From an uncultured Oscillospiraceae bacterium (GTDB taxonomy: Bacteria > Bacillota > Clostridia > Oscillospirales > Oscillospiraceae), in contig CAKUEH010000018.1 of NCBI GenBank assembly GCA_934646185.1, forward strand, positions 1-46,160: a DNA stretch of 46,160 bases. The letters are read 5' to 3'. A program made the translations under genes and the position numbers. Of this stretch, positions 16,763-25,202 are shown piece after piece. The notes under the pieces were generated by a model that saw only the letters and a program-made list of their open reading frames with translations, was not told the origin of the DNA and made no database searches. How positions within the stretch are numbered: position 1 is the stretch's first letter; each line of letters starts with the position of its first letter.

Positions 16763-16791
16763 GAAAGGTTCCTCCTTCTGCTGTTTTTTTT

Positions 16792-16820
16792 ATCATACCG
16801 CACCCGCCGGATTTTGTCAA
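16792..16820 (-). promoter_or_regulatory. sigma-A promoter of the DUF362 gene
   Basis: TTGACA and TATGAT on the minus strand with a 17-nt spacer, 30 nt before the start codon. Confidence 0.75.
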
Positions 16821-16829
16821 TGCGGACGC

Positions 16830-18104
16830 TCAGAGGATGGAAAACAGGAAGTTCTGCAGGCTGAAGCCGGCCGTGAAGGGCCGCATGAAATTCCAGTAGC
16901 CGAGCCCCAGCAGATCGTACTGCGTCAGAAGGCTGTATTTTGCCAGCGCGCTGCGCGCGTCCTCGAACCAGACCTCGTGCGGCTGACCGGCTTCGTCGAG
17001 ATAGGTGAAATACGGCGTCTGCGCCTGCTCGTCAAACTGGATCTCCGCGCCGTACTGCGCCGCGAGCAGCGGCGCGGCCTCGTTTCCGATCGACTGCGCC
17101 CGCGTCGCGCCCGCCGTAAACGGCAGCGTCCAGTCGTAGGCGTAGTTTGGAAACCCCAGCAGGATTTTTCCCGCCTCCATCTGCGTCAGCGCGAATTCCA
17201 CCACCCGCCGCACCGCCCCGATCGGCGCCACCGCCATCGGCGGCCCATAGGTGTAGCCCCATTCATACGTCATCAGCAGCACTGCGTCGCAGGCGGAGGC
17301 GATGGCGGCGTAGTCGTGGCCCTCGTAGAGCGTGCCGGGCTGGCCGGCGGAGGTCTTGGGGGCCAGAGCGGCGATGAGCGGCAGGCCATAGGGCGCGAGC
17401 AGCGTGTGCAGGCGTGAGAGAAACTGCGCGTATGCCTCCGCAAGCTCCCGGCCCAGGTATTCAAAGTCCACGTCCAGTCCCGCGTACCCATTTTCCTGCA
17501 TCTTTTGCAGCACCGTTTCGGCAAGCGTCTGCTGCAGCGCTTCGCTTCGCAGCACGACCGCCGCCTGCGCGGCGGAAAAGGTCCCGGCGGCCGTCAGCGT
17601 CGACAGATGCAGAAACGGCCGCACGCCGTAGTCCGCCGCCATCGCCATCAGCCGCTCGTCGTCCATCGGCACGAGCGCGCCCTCCGGCGTAAAGCCGTAG
17701 GTAAACGGCATCAGCGCTCCGGCAAACGGCAGAATGCCGCGCAGAACGGATTCCTGCACATACGGATACGCGTAGCCACCGACGAACGCGCTGCGCGTCC
17801 GGCTCTGCTCGAGCTGCGTCACGAGGATCTGGCCCGGATAGAGCCGGTCGGAGCCGGACAGGTTCGGATTCATCCGGTACAGAGACAGAACGTCCGTCCC
17901 GGACGAGGCCGCAATGGAAGAAAGCGTATCCCCTGTCCGGACGGTCACGGTTTTCTCCGGGCGCAGCACGAGCAGGCTCTGCCCCACGGCCAGCCGGTAC
18001 GGCTCCCGCAGGCCGTTGTAGCGCGCAAGGAACCCCGGCGCGAGCGAAAGCGCCCGGCCGATGGAATACAGGGTATCACCGGGCTTTACCACATAGATCT
18101 GCAT
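16830..18104 (-). CDS. LysM-GH18 spore peptidoglycan hydrolase (YaaH/SleL type)
   Basis: 424 residues from the ATG at 18104, which follows GAGGTGAT. Two LysM repeats (about 1-47 IYVVKPGDTLYSIGRALSL; about 51-100 VTVRTGDTLSSIA) are followed by a GH18 barrel with the catalytic signature GLDVDFEYLG (about residue 217) and later LLMTYEWGYTYGPP. The architecture matches YaaH/SleL-type proteins, which sit in the spore coat or cortex and cleave cortical muramic-delta-lactam peptidoglycan during germination. There is no signal peptide, as usual for spore-coat delivery. It is the best evidence in the window for an endospore former. The gene is divergent from ung. Confidence 0.9.
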   Translation of the reverse strand: MQIYVVKPGDTLYSIGRALSLAPGFLARYNGLREPYRLAVGQSLLVLRPEKTVTVRTGDTLSSIAASSGTDVLSLYRMNPNLSGSDRLYPGQILVTQLEQSRTRSAFVGGYAYPYVQESVLRGILPFAGALMPFTYGFTPEGALVPMDDERLMAMAADYGVRPFLHLSTLTAAGTFSAAQAAVVLRSEALQQTLAETVLQKMQENGYAGLDVDFEYLGRELAEAYAQFLSRLHTLLAPYGLPLIAALAPKTSAGQPGTLYEGHDYAAIASACDAVLLMTYEWGYTYGPPMAVAPIGAVRRVVEFALTQMEAGKILLGFPNYAYDWTLPFTAGATRAQSIGNEAAPLLAAQYGAEIQFDEQAQTPYFTYLDEAGQPHEVWFEDARSALAKYSLLTQYDLLGLGYWNFMRPFTAGFSLQNFLFSIL

Positions 18105-18141
18105 ACGATCACCTCGCAAAACCCTATGCGCCGGGCGGCGC

Positions 18142-18170
18142 TTGTGTTCCGGTATTTTATATGGTATAAA
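18142..18170 (+). promoter_or_regulatory. sigma-A promoter of ung
   Basis: TTGTGT and TATAAA are separated by 17 nt, 38 nt before the ung start. Confidence 0.65.
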
Positions 18171-18208
18171 TATTGCGGAAAAATCGGGGAAACTAAGGAG
18201 GAAACAGG

Positions 18209-18883
18209 ATGAAACCGGAAGAGCTCGGCGCGTGGCAGGCGCTTTTGCAGGAGGAATTTGAAAAGCCGTACTGGCGGACGCTCTCGGAGCGGGTGGACGC
18301 GGCCTATGCCGCGTCGACGGTCTATCCGCCGCGCGAGGCGCTGTTCGCGGCCTTCCGGCTCACGCCGCCGGAGGCGGTGCGGGCCGTGATTCTGGGGCAG
18401 GATCCGTATCACGAGCCGGGACAGGCCAACGGGCTGGCGTTCTCCGTGCATCCGGGCGTGAAGCTGCCGCCGTCGCTGCGCAATATTTTCGCGGAGCTGC
18501 AGTCGGACTGCGGCATCACGATGCCGGACAGCGGCGATCTGACCGCGTGGGCAAGGCAGGGCGTGTTCCTGCTCAACAGCAGTCTGACCGTGGAGGCCGG
18601 GAAGGCCGCGAGCCATCAGGGCTTCGGCTGGCAGACGTTTACGGACGCGGTCGTGCGGAAGCTGGCCGCGCTGCCGCAGCCGGCGGCGTTCGTCCTCTGG
18701 GGCGCGCACGCGCAGAAAAAGGCCGTGATCGCGGCCGGCAGCCCGTATCCACGCCTCGTCCTGCAGGCCCCGCACCCGAGTCCTCTGAGCGCCTACCGGG
18801 GCTTTTTCGGCAGCAGGCCGTTTTCGCAGATCAACGCCTTTCTCGCGCAATACGGCCAGAAGCAGATCGACTGGCAGCCATAA
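18209..18883 (+). CDS. ung: Uracil-DNA glycosylase, family 1
   Basis: 224 residues, the normal length. It excises uracil from DNA to start base-excision repair. The water-activating motif GQDPYHEPGQANGLAFS (about residue 62) with catalytic Asp, LLNSSLTVE, and the DNA-clamping loop HPSPLSAYRGFFG (about residue 190) are all intact. AAGGAGG precedes the start. It has its own promoter and is followed by an AT-rich region that carries the trmL promoter. Confidence 0.96.
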   Translation: MKPEELGAWQALLQEEFEKPYWRTLSERVDAAYAASTVYPPREALFAAFRLTPPEAVRAVILGQDPYHEPGQANGLAFSVHPGVKLPPSLRNIFAELQSDCGITMPDSGDLTAWARQGVFLLNSSLTVEAGKAASHQGFGWQTFTDAVVRKLAALPQPAAFVLWGAHAQKKAVIAAGSPYPRLVLQAPHPSPLSAYRGFFGSRPFSQINAFLAQYGQKQIDWQP

Positions 18884-18963
18884 GGACGGCAAATCAGCCA
18901 AATTTTATGCGCGGCAAAAAGAAATTTTTTTCACGAAAAACTTTATTTTTTTCTGAAAAACAG

Positions 18964-18992
18964 TTGAAATCTGCGATGTTCTGTCATAGAAT
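18964..18992 (+). promoter_or_regulatory. sigma-A promoter of trmL-pgk
   Basis: TTGAAA and TAGAAT separated by 17 nt within a conspicuously AT-rich stretch (18900-18992). Confidence 0.75.
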
Positions 18993-19034
18993 ATGCTTGC
19001 CTGCCGAGATCCGGCGGGCAGGGAGTTTTTCTGT

Positions 19035-19526
19035 ATGCTGCATGTTGTACTGGTAGAACCTGAAATTCCGGCCAACACTGGGAATATCGCGCGGACCTGC
19101 GCCGCGACGGGCAGCGTCCTGCATCTGGTGAAGCCGCTCGGCTTCGACATTTCAGACAAGGCCGTGAAGCGCGCCGGGCTCGACTACTGGCATCTGGTCG
19201 ACGTGCGTGTGTATGAGGATCTGGACGATTTCTTCGCGAAAAACCAGCCGTCCTGCATGCGCCTGTTCTCGACCAAGGCCCCGCGCCGCTACGACGAGGC
19301 CGGATACCCCGACGAAGCGTATCTGTTCTTCGGAAAGGAAACGAAGGGCCTGCCGGAGGACTTTCTGGCCGCACACTATGACAGCTGCGTCCGCATTCCC
19401 ATCCGCGCGGAGGCGCGGAGTCTCAATCTCAGCAATTCCGTCGCCGTCGGCGTGTTCGAGGCGCTGCGGCAGCAGAGCTTCCCGCACCTGAAAACCGAGG
19501 GCAAAATGGCGGAATGGGAGCCGTAA
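19035..19526 (+). CDS. trmL: tRNA (cytidine(34)-2'-O)-methyltransferase
   Basis: 163 residues of a minimal SPOUT methyltransferase. It methylates the ribose of nucleotide 34 in tRNA-Leu isoacceptors using SAM. LVEPEIPANTGNIARTCAATG near the N-terminus, KPLGFDISDKAVKRAGLDYW, FFGKETKGLPEDFL and the knot-forming IPIRAEARSLNLSNSVAV identify TrmL. The ATG at 19035 follows AGGGAG. pgk starts 43 nt later on the same strand, so the two may share a transcript. Confidence 0.93.
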   Translation: MLHVVLVEPEIPANTGNIARTCAATGSVLHLVKPLGFDISDKAVKRAGLDYWHLVDVRVYEDLDDFFAKNQPSCMRLFSTKAPRRYDEAGYPDEAYLFFGKETKGLPEDFLAAHYDSCVRIPIRAEARSLNLSNSVAVGVFEALRQQSFPHLKTEGKMAEWEP

Positions 19527-19569
19527 ACAAGGCGGGCTGCGCCCGCGATCAAAATAAGGAGGAACCTCT

Positions 19570-20769
19570 ATGAATTACAACAAGAAGTCTGTTGAAGATA
19601 TCGACGTCGCCGGTAAGCGCGTGCTCTGCCGCTGCGACTTTAACGTCCCCACCAAGGACGGCAGGATCACGAGCGACAAGCGCATCGTCGCCGCGCTGCC
19701 GACCATCCAGTATCTCGTGAAGCATGGCGCGCGCGTCATCCTCTGCTCCCATATGGGCAAGCCCAAGAACGGCCCGGATCCCGCGTTCTCGCTGCAGGTC
19801 GTGGCAGACCGTCTGTCCGAGCTTCTGGGCCAGCCGGTCAAGATGGCAAAGGACGTCGTGGGCGAAAGCGCGCAGGCGCTGGCCGCTTCCTTAAAGGACG
19901 GCGAGGTCATGCTGCTCGAGAACACCCGCTTTGAAAAGGGCGAGACGAAGAACGATCCTGAGCTTTCCAAAAAGCTTGCCTCCATGGCCGATATTTTCGT
20001 GAACGACGCCTTCGGCACCGCGCACCGCGCGCACGCCTCCACGGCCGGCGTCGCAGACTATCTGCCCGCCGTCTGCGGCTATCTGGTGCAGAAGGAAGTC
20101 TCCATCATGGGCAAGGCTCTGGCCGACCCCGAGCGTCCGTTCGTCGCCATTCTCGGCGGCGCGAAGGTCTCCGACAAGCTGAACGTCATCAATAACCTCC
20201 TTGAAAAGGTCGACACGCTCATCATCGGCGGCGGCATGGCCTATACGTTCGTCGCGGCCAAGGGCTACGGCATCGGCAAGAGCCTGTTCGACGCGGAAAA
20301 GGTCGACTACTGCAAGGATATGATGAAGAAGGCCGAGGAGAAGGGCGTCAAGCTCCTGCTCCCGATCGACACCGTCGTCGCCTCCGATTTCCCGAACCCC
20401 ATCGACGCGCCCGTCGAGGTCGAGACGGTCGACGTGACCGCCATCCCGGCTGACAAGGAAGGTCTGGACATCGGCGAGAAGACCCGAGCGCTGTTTGCAG
20501 ATGCCGTGAAGAACGCGAAGACCGTCGTCTGGAACGGGCCCATGGGCGTGTTCGAGAACCCGACGCTTGCAAAGGGCACCATCGCCGTTGCGCAGGCGCT
20601 GGCCGATTCCGACGCTGTGACCATCGTCGGCGGCGGCGACTCCGCAGCTGCCTGCGAGCAGCTGGGCTTTGCCGACAAGATCACCCACATCTCCACCGGC
20701 GGCGGCGCGTCGCTCGAATTCCTCGAGGGTCTCGAGCTGCCCGGCATCGCCTGCCTGCAGGATAAATAA
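19570..20769 (+). CDS. pgk: Phosphoglycerate kinase
   Basis: 399 residues. It transfers phosphate between 1,3-bisphosphoglycerate and ADP in glycolysis. Intact landmarks are RVLCRCDFNVP, HMGKPK, LLENTRFEKGE, NDAFGTAHRAHAST, LGGAKVSDKLNVI, GGGMAYTF, WNGPMGVFE and IVGGGDSAAA. AAGGAGGAAC lies before the start. tpiA follows 304 bp downstream on the same strand, separated by a family-A repeat. gapA, the usual partner, is not in the window. Confidence 0.98.
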   Translation: MNYNKKSVEDIDVAGKRVLCRCDFNVPTKDGRITSDKRIVAALPTIQYLVKHGARVILCSHMGKPKNGPDPAFSLQVVADRLSELLGQPVKMAKDVVGESAQALAASLKDGEVMLLENTRFEKGETKNDPELSKKLASMADIFVNDAFGTAHRAHASTAGVADYLPAVCGYLVQKEVSIMGKALADPERPFVAILGGAKVSDKLNVINNLLEKVDTLIIGGGMAYTFVAAKGYGIGKSLFDAEKVDYCKDMMKKAEEKGVKLLLPIDTVVASDFPNPIDAPVEVETVDVTAIPADKEGLDIGEKTRALFADAVKNAKTVVWNGPMGVFENPTLAKGTIAVAQALADSDAVTIVGGGDSAAACEQLGFADKITHISTGGGASLEFLEGLELPGIACLQDK

Positions 20770-20822
20770 TCACGAAAGGCCTGCGGCATCTGAATCTTTA
20801 TGCTGTGGAAACGGATGCACCC

Positions 20823-20988
20823 AAGCCTCCCCTGAAAGGGGAGGTGGCTCGGCAAAGCCGAGTCGGAGAGGTCGTGCAGCAGAATGTTCCGAATTTCGCG
20901 CTGCTTCCGGCGAATTCGCAATCGCTGCTGCGGCAGCGACCTCTCAGTCAGCTTCGCTGACAGCTCCCCTTCCAAGGGGAGCCAAGGG
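20823..20988. repeat. Dispersed intergenic repeat, family A, second subtype, copy 4
   Basis: Bounded by AAGCCTCCCC and GGGGAGCCAAGG. In place of the GAGGGGATTCGAAC core it has GAGTCGGAGAGGTCGTGCAGC and GCGACCTCTCAGTCAGCTTC. It occupies most of the pgk-tpiA gap. Confidence 0.8.
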
Positions 20989-21073
20989 CGCTCCCACGCC
21001 AGTGCGTTACAGCATATAATAGAGCCGAATAGACAAAACCACATTTTTTGAGATAAATAGGAGACTTCACATC

Positions 21074-21850
21074 ATGAACAGAAAATACCGCAAGACTGTC
21101 ATCGCCGGCAACTGGAAGATGAACAAGACCCCGACCGAGACGAAGGCCTTCATGACCGAATTCAAGACCATCATGCCGCGCGGCCGCTGGTGCGACGTGG
21201 CGCTGTGCGTGCCCGCCGTCTGCATCCCGGCAGCTGTGCGCGCCATGCGCGAGACGCGTATCGGCATCGGCGCTGAAAACTGCAACGCCAACGCCTCCGG
21301 CGCCTACACCGGCGAGATCGCGGCCAACATGCTGCTGGATGCCGGCTGCAAGTACGTCATTCTCGGCCATTCCGAGCGCCGCGCCATGGGCGAGACGAAC
21401 GCGGACGTCAACGCGAAGGTCCTCGCGGCCCTCGACAACGGCCTGATCCCCATCATGTGCGTCGGCGAGAGCCTCGAGCAGCGCGAGGCGGGCATCACCG
21501 AGGAATGGATCACCATGCAGATCAAGACTGGCCTGGCCTCCATCGGCGAGGACAAGATCCGCAAGATGATCATCGCTTACGAGCCCATCTGGGCCATCGG
21601 CACCGGCAAGACCGCGACGCCCGAGCAGGCCGAAGAGGTCTGCGAGCACATCCGTGCGGTCATCCGCAAGCTCTACGGCGCAAAGGTCGCCCGCGCGATC
21701 TCCATCCTCTACGGCGGCTCCATGAACGAAAAGAACGCCTATGATCTGCTGGCCCAGCCCGATATCGACGGCGGCCTCATCGGCGGCGCTTCCCTCGTTC
21801 CCGAGAAATTCGTCAAGATCATCGAGGCTGCCAACCAGCCGACGATCTGA
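21074..21850 (+). CDS. tpiA: Triosephosphate isomerase
   Basis: 258 residues. It interconverts dihydroxyacetone phosphate and glyceraldehyde 3-phosphate. AGNWKMNKT carries the catalytic Lys, ILGHSERRAMGETN the catalytic His, and AYEPIWAIGTGKTATPEQAEEV the catalytic Glu and loop 6; LYGGSM and GGLIGGASL bind phosphate. ATAGGAGACTTCAC serves as ribosome site. It is convergent with the Dha/PTS genes, which supply its substrate. Confidence 0.98.
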   Translation: MNRKYRKTVIAGNWKMNKTPTETKAFMTEFKTIMPRGRWCDVALCVPAVCIPAAVRAMRETRIGIGAENCNANASGAYTGEIAANMLLDAGCKYVILGHSERRAMGETNADVNAKVLAALDNGLIPIMCVGESLEQREAGITEEWITMQIKTGLASIGEDKIRKMIIAYEPIWAIGTGKTATPEQAEEVCEHIRAVIRKLYGAKVARAISILYGGSMNEKNAYDLLAQPDIDGGLIGGASLVPEKFVKIIEAANQPTI

Positions 21851-21865
21851 GCTCCGACACGCAAT

Positions 21866-21904
21866 ACGCCCCGCTGCCATTCCGGCAGCGGGGCGTCGGT
21901 TTTT
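21866..21904. terminator. Terminator between tpiA and ptsI
   Basis: 13-bp stem ACGCCCCGCTGCC/GGCAGCGGGGCGT with a 5-nt loop, followed by CGGTTTTT on plus. Confidence 0.8.
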
Positions 21905-21914
21905 CATGGGACGC

Positions 21915-23519
21915 TTATGCAAGCGTCAGACTGCGGATCTTCTGCCGCAGCGGGAGAATGTGCGACGGCGCGACGGAGAGCTCGTCCACGCCCAGACGCA
22001 AAAACGCCTCGGTCAGATCCTCGTCCGCGGCGAGCTCACCGCAGATGCCGACGGTGCAGCCCGTCTGATGCGCGCGTTCGACGGTCTGCCGGATCGCGCG
22101 CAGGACCGCCGGGTGGTGCGGGTCGCAGAAGGGAGCCAGATCCGGGTTCTGCCGGTCCATGGCCAGCAGATACTGCGTCAGGTCGTTCGTGCCGATGGAG
22201 AAAAAGTCGACCTCACCCGCAAGCTCGCCGCTCATAAACACGGCCGCTGGCGTCTCGATCATCACGCCGACGCGGTACGGGCCGAAGCGCTCGCCGCGCG
22301 CAATGAGCACATCCTCCGCGTCCGCCAGCGCCTCCTTCAGCCGGTGCAGTTCGTCCGGGCCGGTCACCATCGGGAACATGATGCCGACGTTTCCATAGCG
22401 CGACGCGCGCAGAATGGCGCACAGCTGCGTCTGGAACAGGATGGGCCGCGTCAGACACAGGCGGATCGCCCGCAGACCGAGCGCGGGGTTGTCCTCCGGC
22501 GGCATATCGAAATAATCGGCCTGCTTGTCCGCGCCGATGTCCAGCGTGCGGATGAGGATCTCCCGGCCGTCCATGGCCTGCACAATCGTTTTGTAGCTTT
22601 CAAACAGCTCGTCCTCGGTCGGGTACGTGCTGCGGCCCAGATACAGAAATTCGCTCCGCAGGAGCCCCACGCCCTCCGCGCCGCTTCTTTGCAGCAGCGG
22701 CAGATCGTCCGTGCCCGCGATGTTGGCATAGAGCCGGATGGAGTGCCCGTCCCGCGTGACGCTCGGGGCGGAGATCAGCTGCCGGAGCGCTTCGCGCTGC
22801 GCCAGCTGCGCGGCGATCTTCGCATTCGCCTCGGCCAGCGTCTTTTCGTCCGGATCGAGCGTCAGCGTCCCGGAAAAGCCGTCCAGGATCGCCGTGTGTC
22901 CGTGCAGCTCCCGCGACACGGGCAGCTGCGAGACGGCCGGGACGCCGAGCGTCCGCGCCAGAATGCCCGTGTGGGAATTCGCCGCGCCGCGCGCGGTCAG
23001 CATGCCGAGCACGAATTCGCGCGGGAACTGCACAGTCTGACTGGGCGTCAGCTCTTCGGCGGCGATGAGGCAGGGGGCCGTGATGGTATGCTCCGCCTCG
23101 CCGTTTAAAATCCGGCAGATGCGGGCGGCGACGTCCCGCACATCGGCGGCGCGTTCGCGCATATATTCGTCGTCCATGCCGGAAAACATGGCCGCGCATT
23201 GCTCTCCCGCCTGCCGGACGGCTGCGGACGCCTCCGCGCCGTCCGCGATCGCTGCTGACACAAGATCGGAAAAGTCCTCGTCCTCCGCCATGAGCTGGTG
23301 GACGGAGAAGATCTCCGCGTCCTGTTCGCCAAGCTCCGCTTTCGCCTTTTCATAGAGCGCGCCGAGCGCGTCCACGGCCTGCCGCTGCGCGGCTTCAAAG
23401 CGCGACTGCTCTTCCTGCGGAGAGCCCGCCTGCCGGGCGGCAGCTTCCTGCGTGCCGAGAAAGACGATTTTTCCCACGGCGAGGCCCTGCGAGATGGGAA
23501 GTCCTGTGGATACCTGCAT
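21915..23519 (-). CDS. ptsI: PTS enzyme I (PEP-protein phosphotransferase) of the Dha locus
   Basis: 534 residues from the ATG at 23519, which follows CTGAGGA. It autophosphorylates with PEP and passes phosphate to HPr. The active His is in RGAANSHTGILAR (His183). The PEP-binding barrel has EGVGLLRSEFLYL, RTLDIGADKQ, NPALGLRAIR, MFPMV, GVMIETPAA, FSIGTNDLTQY and the catalytic CGELAADE. Length is slightly under typical EI (about 570). It starts 10 nt after the HPr stop, and the pair lies downstream of dhaK-dhaL-dhaM on the same strand, so it most likely feeds DhaM. Whether it also serves sugar PTS systems cannot be judged from this window. Confidence 0.93.
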   Translation of the reverse strand: MQVSTGLPISQGLAVGKIVFLGTQEAAARQAGSPQEEQSRFEAAQRQAVDALGALYEKAKAELGEQDAEIFSVHQLMAEDEDFSDLVSAAIADGAEASAAVRQAGEQCAAMFSGMDDEYMRERAADVRDVAARICRILNGEAEHTITAPCLIAAEELTPSQTVQFPREFVLGMLTARGAANSHTGILARTLGVPAVSQLPVSRELHGHTAILDGFSGTLTLDPDEKTLAEANAKIAAQLAQREALRQLISAPSVTRDGHSIRLYANIAGTDDLPLLQRSGAEGVGLLRSEFLYLGRSTYPTEDELFESYKTIVQAMDGREILIRTLDIGADKQADYFDMPPEDNPALGLRAIRLCLTRPILFQTQLCAILRASRYGNVGIMFPMVTGPDELHRLKEALADAEDVLIARGERFGPYRVGVMIETPAAVFMSGELAGEVDFFSIGTNDLTQYLLAMDRQNPDLAPFCDPHHPAVLRAIRQTVERAHQTGCTVGICGELAADEDLTEAFLRLGVDELSVAPSHILPLRQKIRSLTLA

Positions 23520-23529
23520 GGCGGCGTCC

Positions 23530-23787
23530 TCAGGCGTTTTCGCGGAACTGCGCCTGCAGCTCCTCAAACGCCTTGTCCTCGTCGGGGCCGTCGATCGTGA
23601 CGGTGACGGTCTGCCCCTGCTTGATCCCGAGCCCCATCACGGCCATCAGCCGCGTCAGCTGCGCGGATCTTTCCCCGCAGGAGATCGTAATTTTGCTCGC
23701 ATACGCCTTCGCCGCGCGCACGAGCGCGCCCGCGGGCCGCGCATGAAAGCCCATGGGATCCTGAATGGTGTACTGAAATTCTTTCAT
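23530..23787 (-). CDS. HPr-like phosphocarrier of the Dha locus, Ser46 replaced
   Basis: 85 residues. The phosphorylated His15 lies in GFHARPAG, exactly as in HPr, and the C-terminal half AVMGLGIKQGQTVTV aligns without gaps to HPr. Position 46, where Firmicutes HPr carries the regulatory Ser phosphorylated by HPr kinase, is Arg (LTRLM), and the later VMS is VMG. The protein should therefore carry phosphate from enzyme I but escape HPrK control and so take no part in CcpA signalling. It lies directly upstream of ptsI and downstream of dhaM, the expected phosphate acceptor. The start has CAAGGAG ahead of it. Confidence 0.9.
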   Translation of the reverse strand: MKEFQYTIQDPMGFHARPAGALVRAAKAYASKITISCGERSAQLTRLMAVMGLGIKQGQTVTVTIDGPDEDKAFEELQAQFRENA

Positions 23788-23852
23788 ATCGACTCCTTGT
23801 AAAACAATGAAAGTCCGCTGTGTCCATTTTGTGCCGGATTTCCAGAGAATGC

Positions 23853-24136
23853 GTAGGGGCGGACGCCTCTGTCCGCCCGGCAGTGGGGGTATCGGATCAT
23901 CGAAAATCCTCGGCGAATTCGAATGCACTTGCGCACATGATTGTAGGGGCCGATGCCTACATCGGCCCGTTTGGAAGTTGCGAATTTGCCGAGGATTTCT
24001 GTAAAAACAGTGCAATCTGCGCGGGCCGATGTGGGCATCGGCCCCTACAAAACACGTTGGGAAGCGCATACGGATTTACCCTGAATTTCTGAAAAAGCAC
24101 TGCATCCAGTGGGCGGACAGAGTCGTCCGCCCCTAC
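23853..24136. repeat. Cluster of four REP-like palindromes (family B) with one composite pair
   Basis: Units lie at 23853-23878 (GTAGGGGCGGACG form), 23943-23968 and 24023-24048 (the GCCGATG form, inverted to one another around a conserved spacer) and 24111-24136 (inverted GCGGAC form). The spacer has GAAGTTGCGAATTTGCCG and hairpin CTGTAAAAACAG. The cluster fills the 374-bp gap between dhaM and the HPr gene. No gene is seen in it. Confidence 0.85.
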
Positions 24137-24161
24137 AAAACGGTGCGTATTTTGTGCTGTA

Positions 24162-24545
24162 TTACGACAGCTTTTTCAGCTCCCGCACGTCTGTCAGCTC
24201 GTCCAGGATCTCTTCCAGACTGCTGCCTGCGATGGCGCTGACCGTCGCGGCGACCGCACCCTCGACCAGCGGGCAGTCGGCCAGGACGAGCTTCCGCTCC
24301 GGCATGGATTCGAGCACCATTTCCGCCGTCATGACCGCCGAGCCCATGTCCATGAGCACGATCACGCCGTCGTCCGAGTAAATTTCGTCAATGGCGTCCG
24401 CGATTTTTTCATAGCTCGTTCCGAAGCCGCCGCCGTCCAGACCGCCTGCGGCCCGGATGGGCACGCCGTCGGCCATCATCTTCGTCAGCTCGACCACGCC
24501 GCGGGCCAGTGTTTCGCTGTGCGAAACGATCACAAATCCGACCAT
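24162..24545 (-). CDS. dhaM: Dihydroxyacetone kinase phosphotransfer subunit DhaM (single EIIA domain)
   Basis: 127 residues, a mannose-type EIIA domain. The phosphorylated His9 is in VIVSHSETLARG, and VIVLMDMGSAVMTAEM is typical of DhaM. It takes phosphate from HPr and re-phosphorylates the ADP bound to DhaL. Unlike the E. coli protein, which fuses HPr-like and EI-like domains behind the EIIA domain, this one is only the EIIA part; the two other functions are separate genes downstream. It starts 9 nt after the dhaL stop. Confidence 0.92.
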   Translation of the reverse strand: MVGFVIVSHSETLARGVVELTKMMADGVPIRAAGGLDGGGFGTSYEKIADAIDEIYSDDGVIVLMDMGSAVMTAEMVLESMPERKLVLADCPLVEGAVAATVSAIAGSSLEEILDELTDVRELKKLS

Positions 24546-24554
24546 GGCCGCACC

Positions 24555-25178
24555 TCACACGTGTTCGGCCACGACCTTCAGCATTGTGGTGAACGACGTC
24601 GCGCCGGGGTCCTGATGGCCGAGACTGCGTTCGCCGAGATAGCTCGCGCGGCCCTTGGTGGCGATGATGGTCTTGGTATACTCGACGCCCTGCTCTGCCG
24701 CAGCCACGCCCTCGGCGAGGGCCGTCTTCGCGTCTTTTCCGGCGTCCAGCGCCGCTTTCACCGCGTCGCGCGCGGGGATCATCGCGTCCAGCATCGTCTT
24801 TTCGCCCGCGACAGATTTGCCGCGCAGCTGTACGCCCGCGACGAACGCGTCCAGGATCGTGAGCAGATCCTGCGCGTCCAGCTCCGTCTTTCCGGCCAGC
24901 GCCTTGCCCGCCTGCATAAACGCCGTCCCGTACAGCGGGCCGGAGGCTCCGCCAACCGTGGACACGAGGGCCATACCGGCAGTCTTGAGCATCGTGCCGA
25001 TGTCCTTACCCTCCATCATCGGGCGCTTCTTCTCGACCTCGGCGAAGCCGCGTGCCAGATTGATGCCGTGGTCGCCGTCGCCGATGACGTTGTCAAGCTC
25101 TGTAAGAAACAGCTTTTCCTCCGTGATCTTCTCGCCGATGGCGTGCAGAATTTCCAATACCTGTTCCTGATTGACCAT
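24555..25178 (-). CDS. dhaL: Dihydroxyacetone kinase ADP-binding subunit DhaL
   Basis: 207 residues. DhaL holds ADP permanently as coenzyme and passes phosphate from DhaM to dihydroxyacetone on DhaK. The Mg-binding aspartates are in NVIGDGDHGINLARG (about residue 33), and the nucleotide lid region includes GGASGPLYGTAF and KGRASYLGERSLGHQDPGA (partly shown). It lies 24 nt downstream of dhaK and 9 nt upstream of dhaM. Confidence 0.94.
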   Translation of the reverse strand: MVNQEQVLEILHAIGEKITEEKLFLTELDNVIGDGDHGINLARGFAEVEKKRPMMEGKDIGTMLKTAGMALVSTVGGASGPLYGTAFMQAGKALAGKTELDAQDLLTILDAFVAGVQLRGKSVAGEKTMLDAMIPARDAVKAALDAGKDAKTALAEGVAAAEQGVEYTKTIIATKGRASYLGERSLGHQDPGATSFTTMLKVVAEHV

Positions 25179-25202
25179 AGCGGTTCTCCTTTGTGTTTGG
25201 GG

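Noticed and set aside
23853..24136. Closely spaced repeats between dhaM and HPr looked at first like a short CRISPR array.
   Set aside because: Units alternate in orientation, spacers are themselves conserved and uneven, and no cas gene is present; they are REP/BIME-like.
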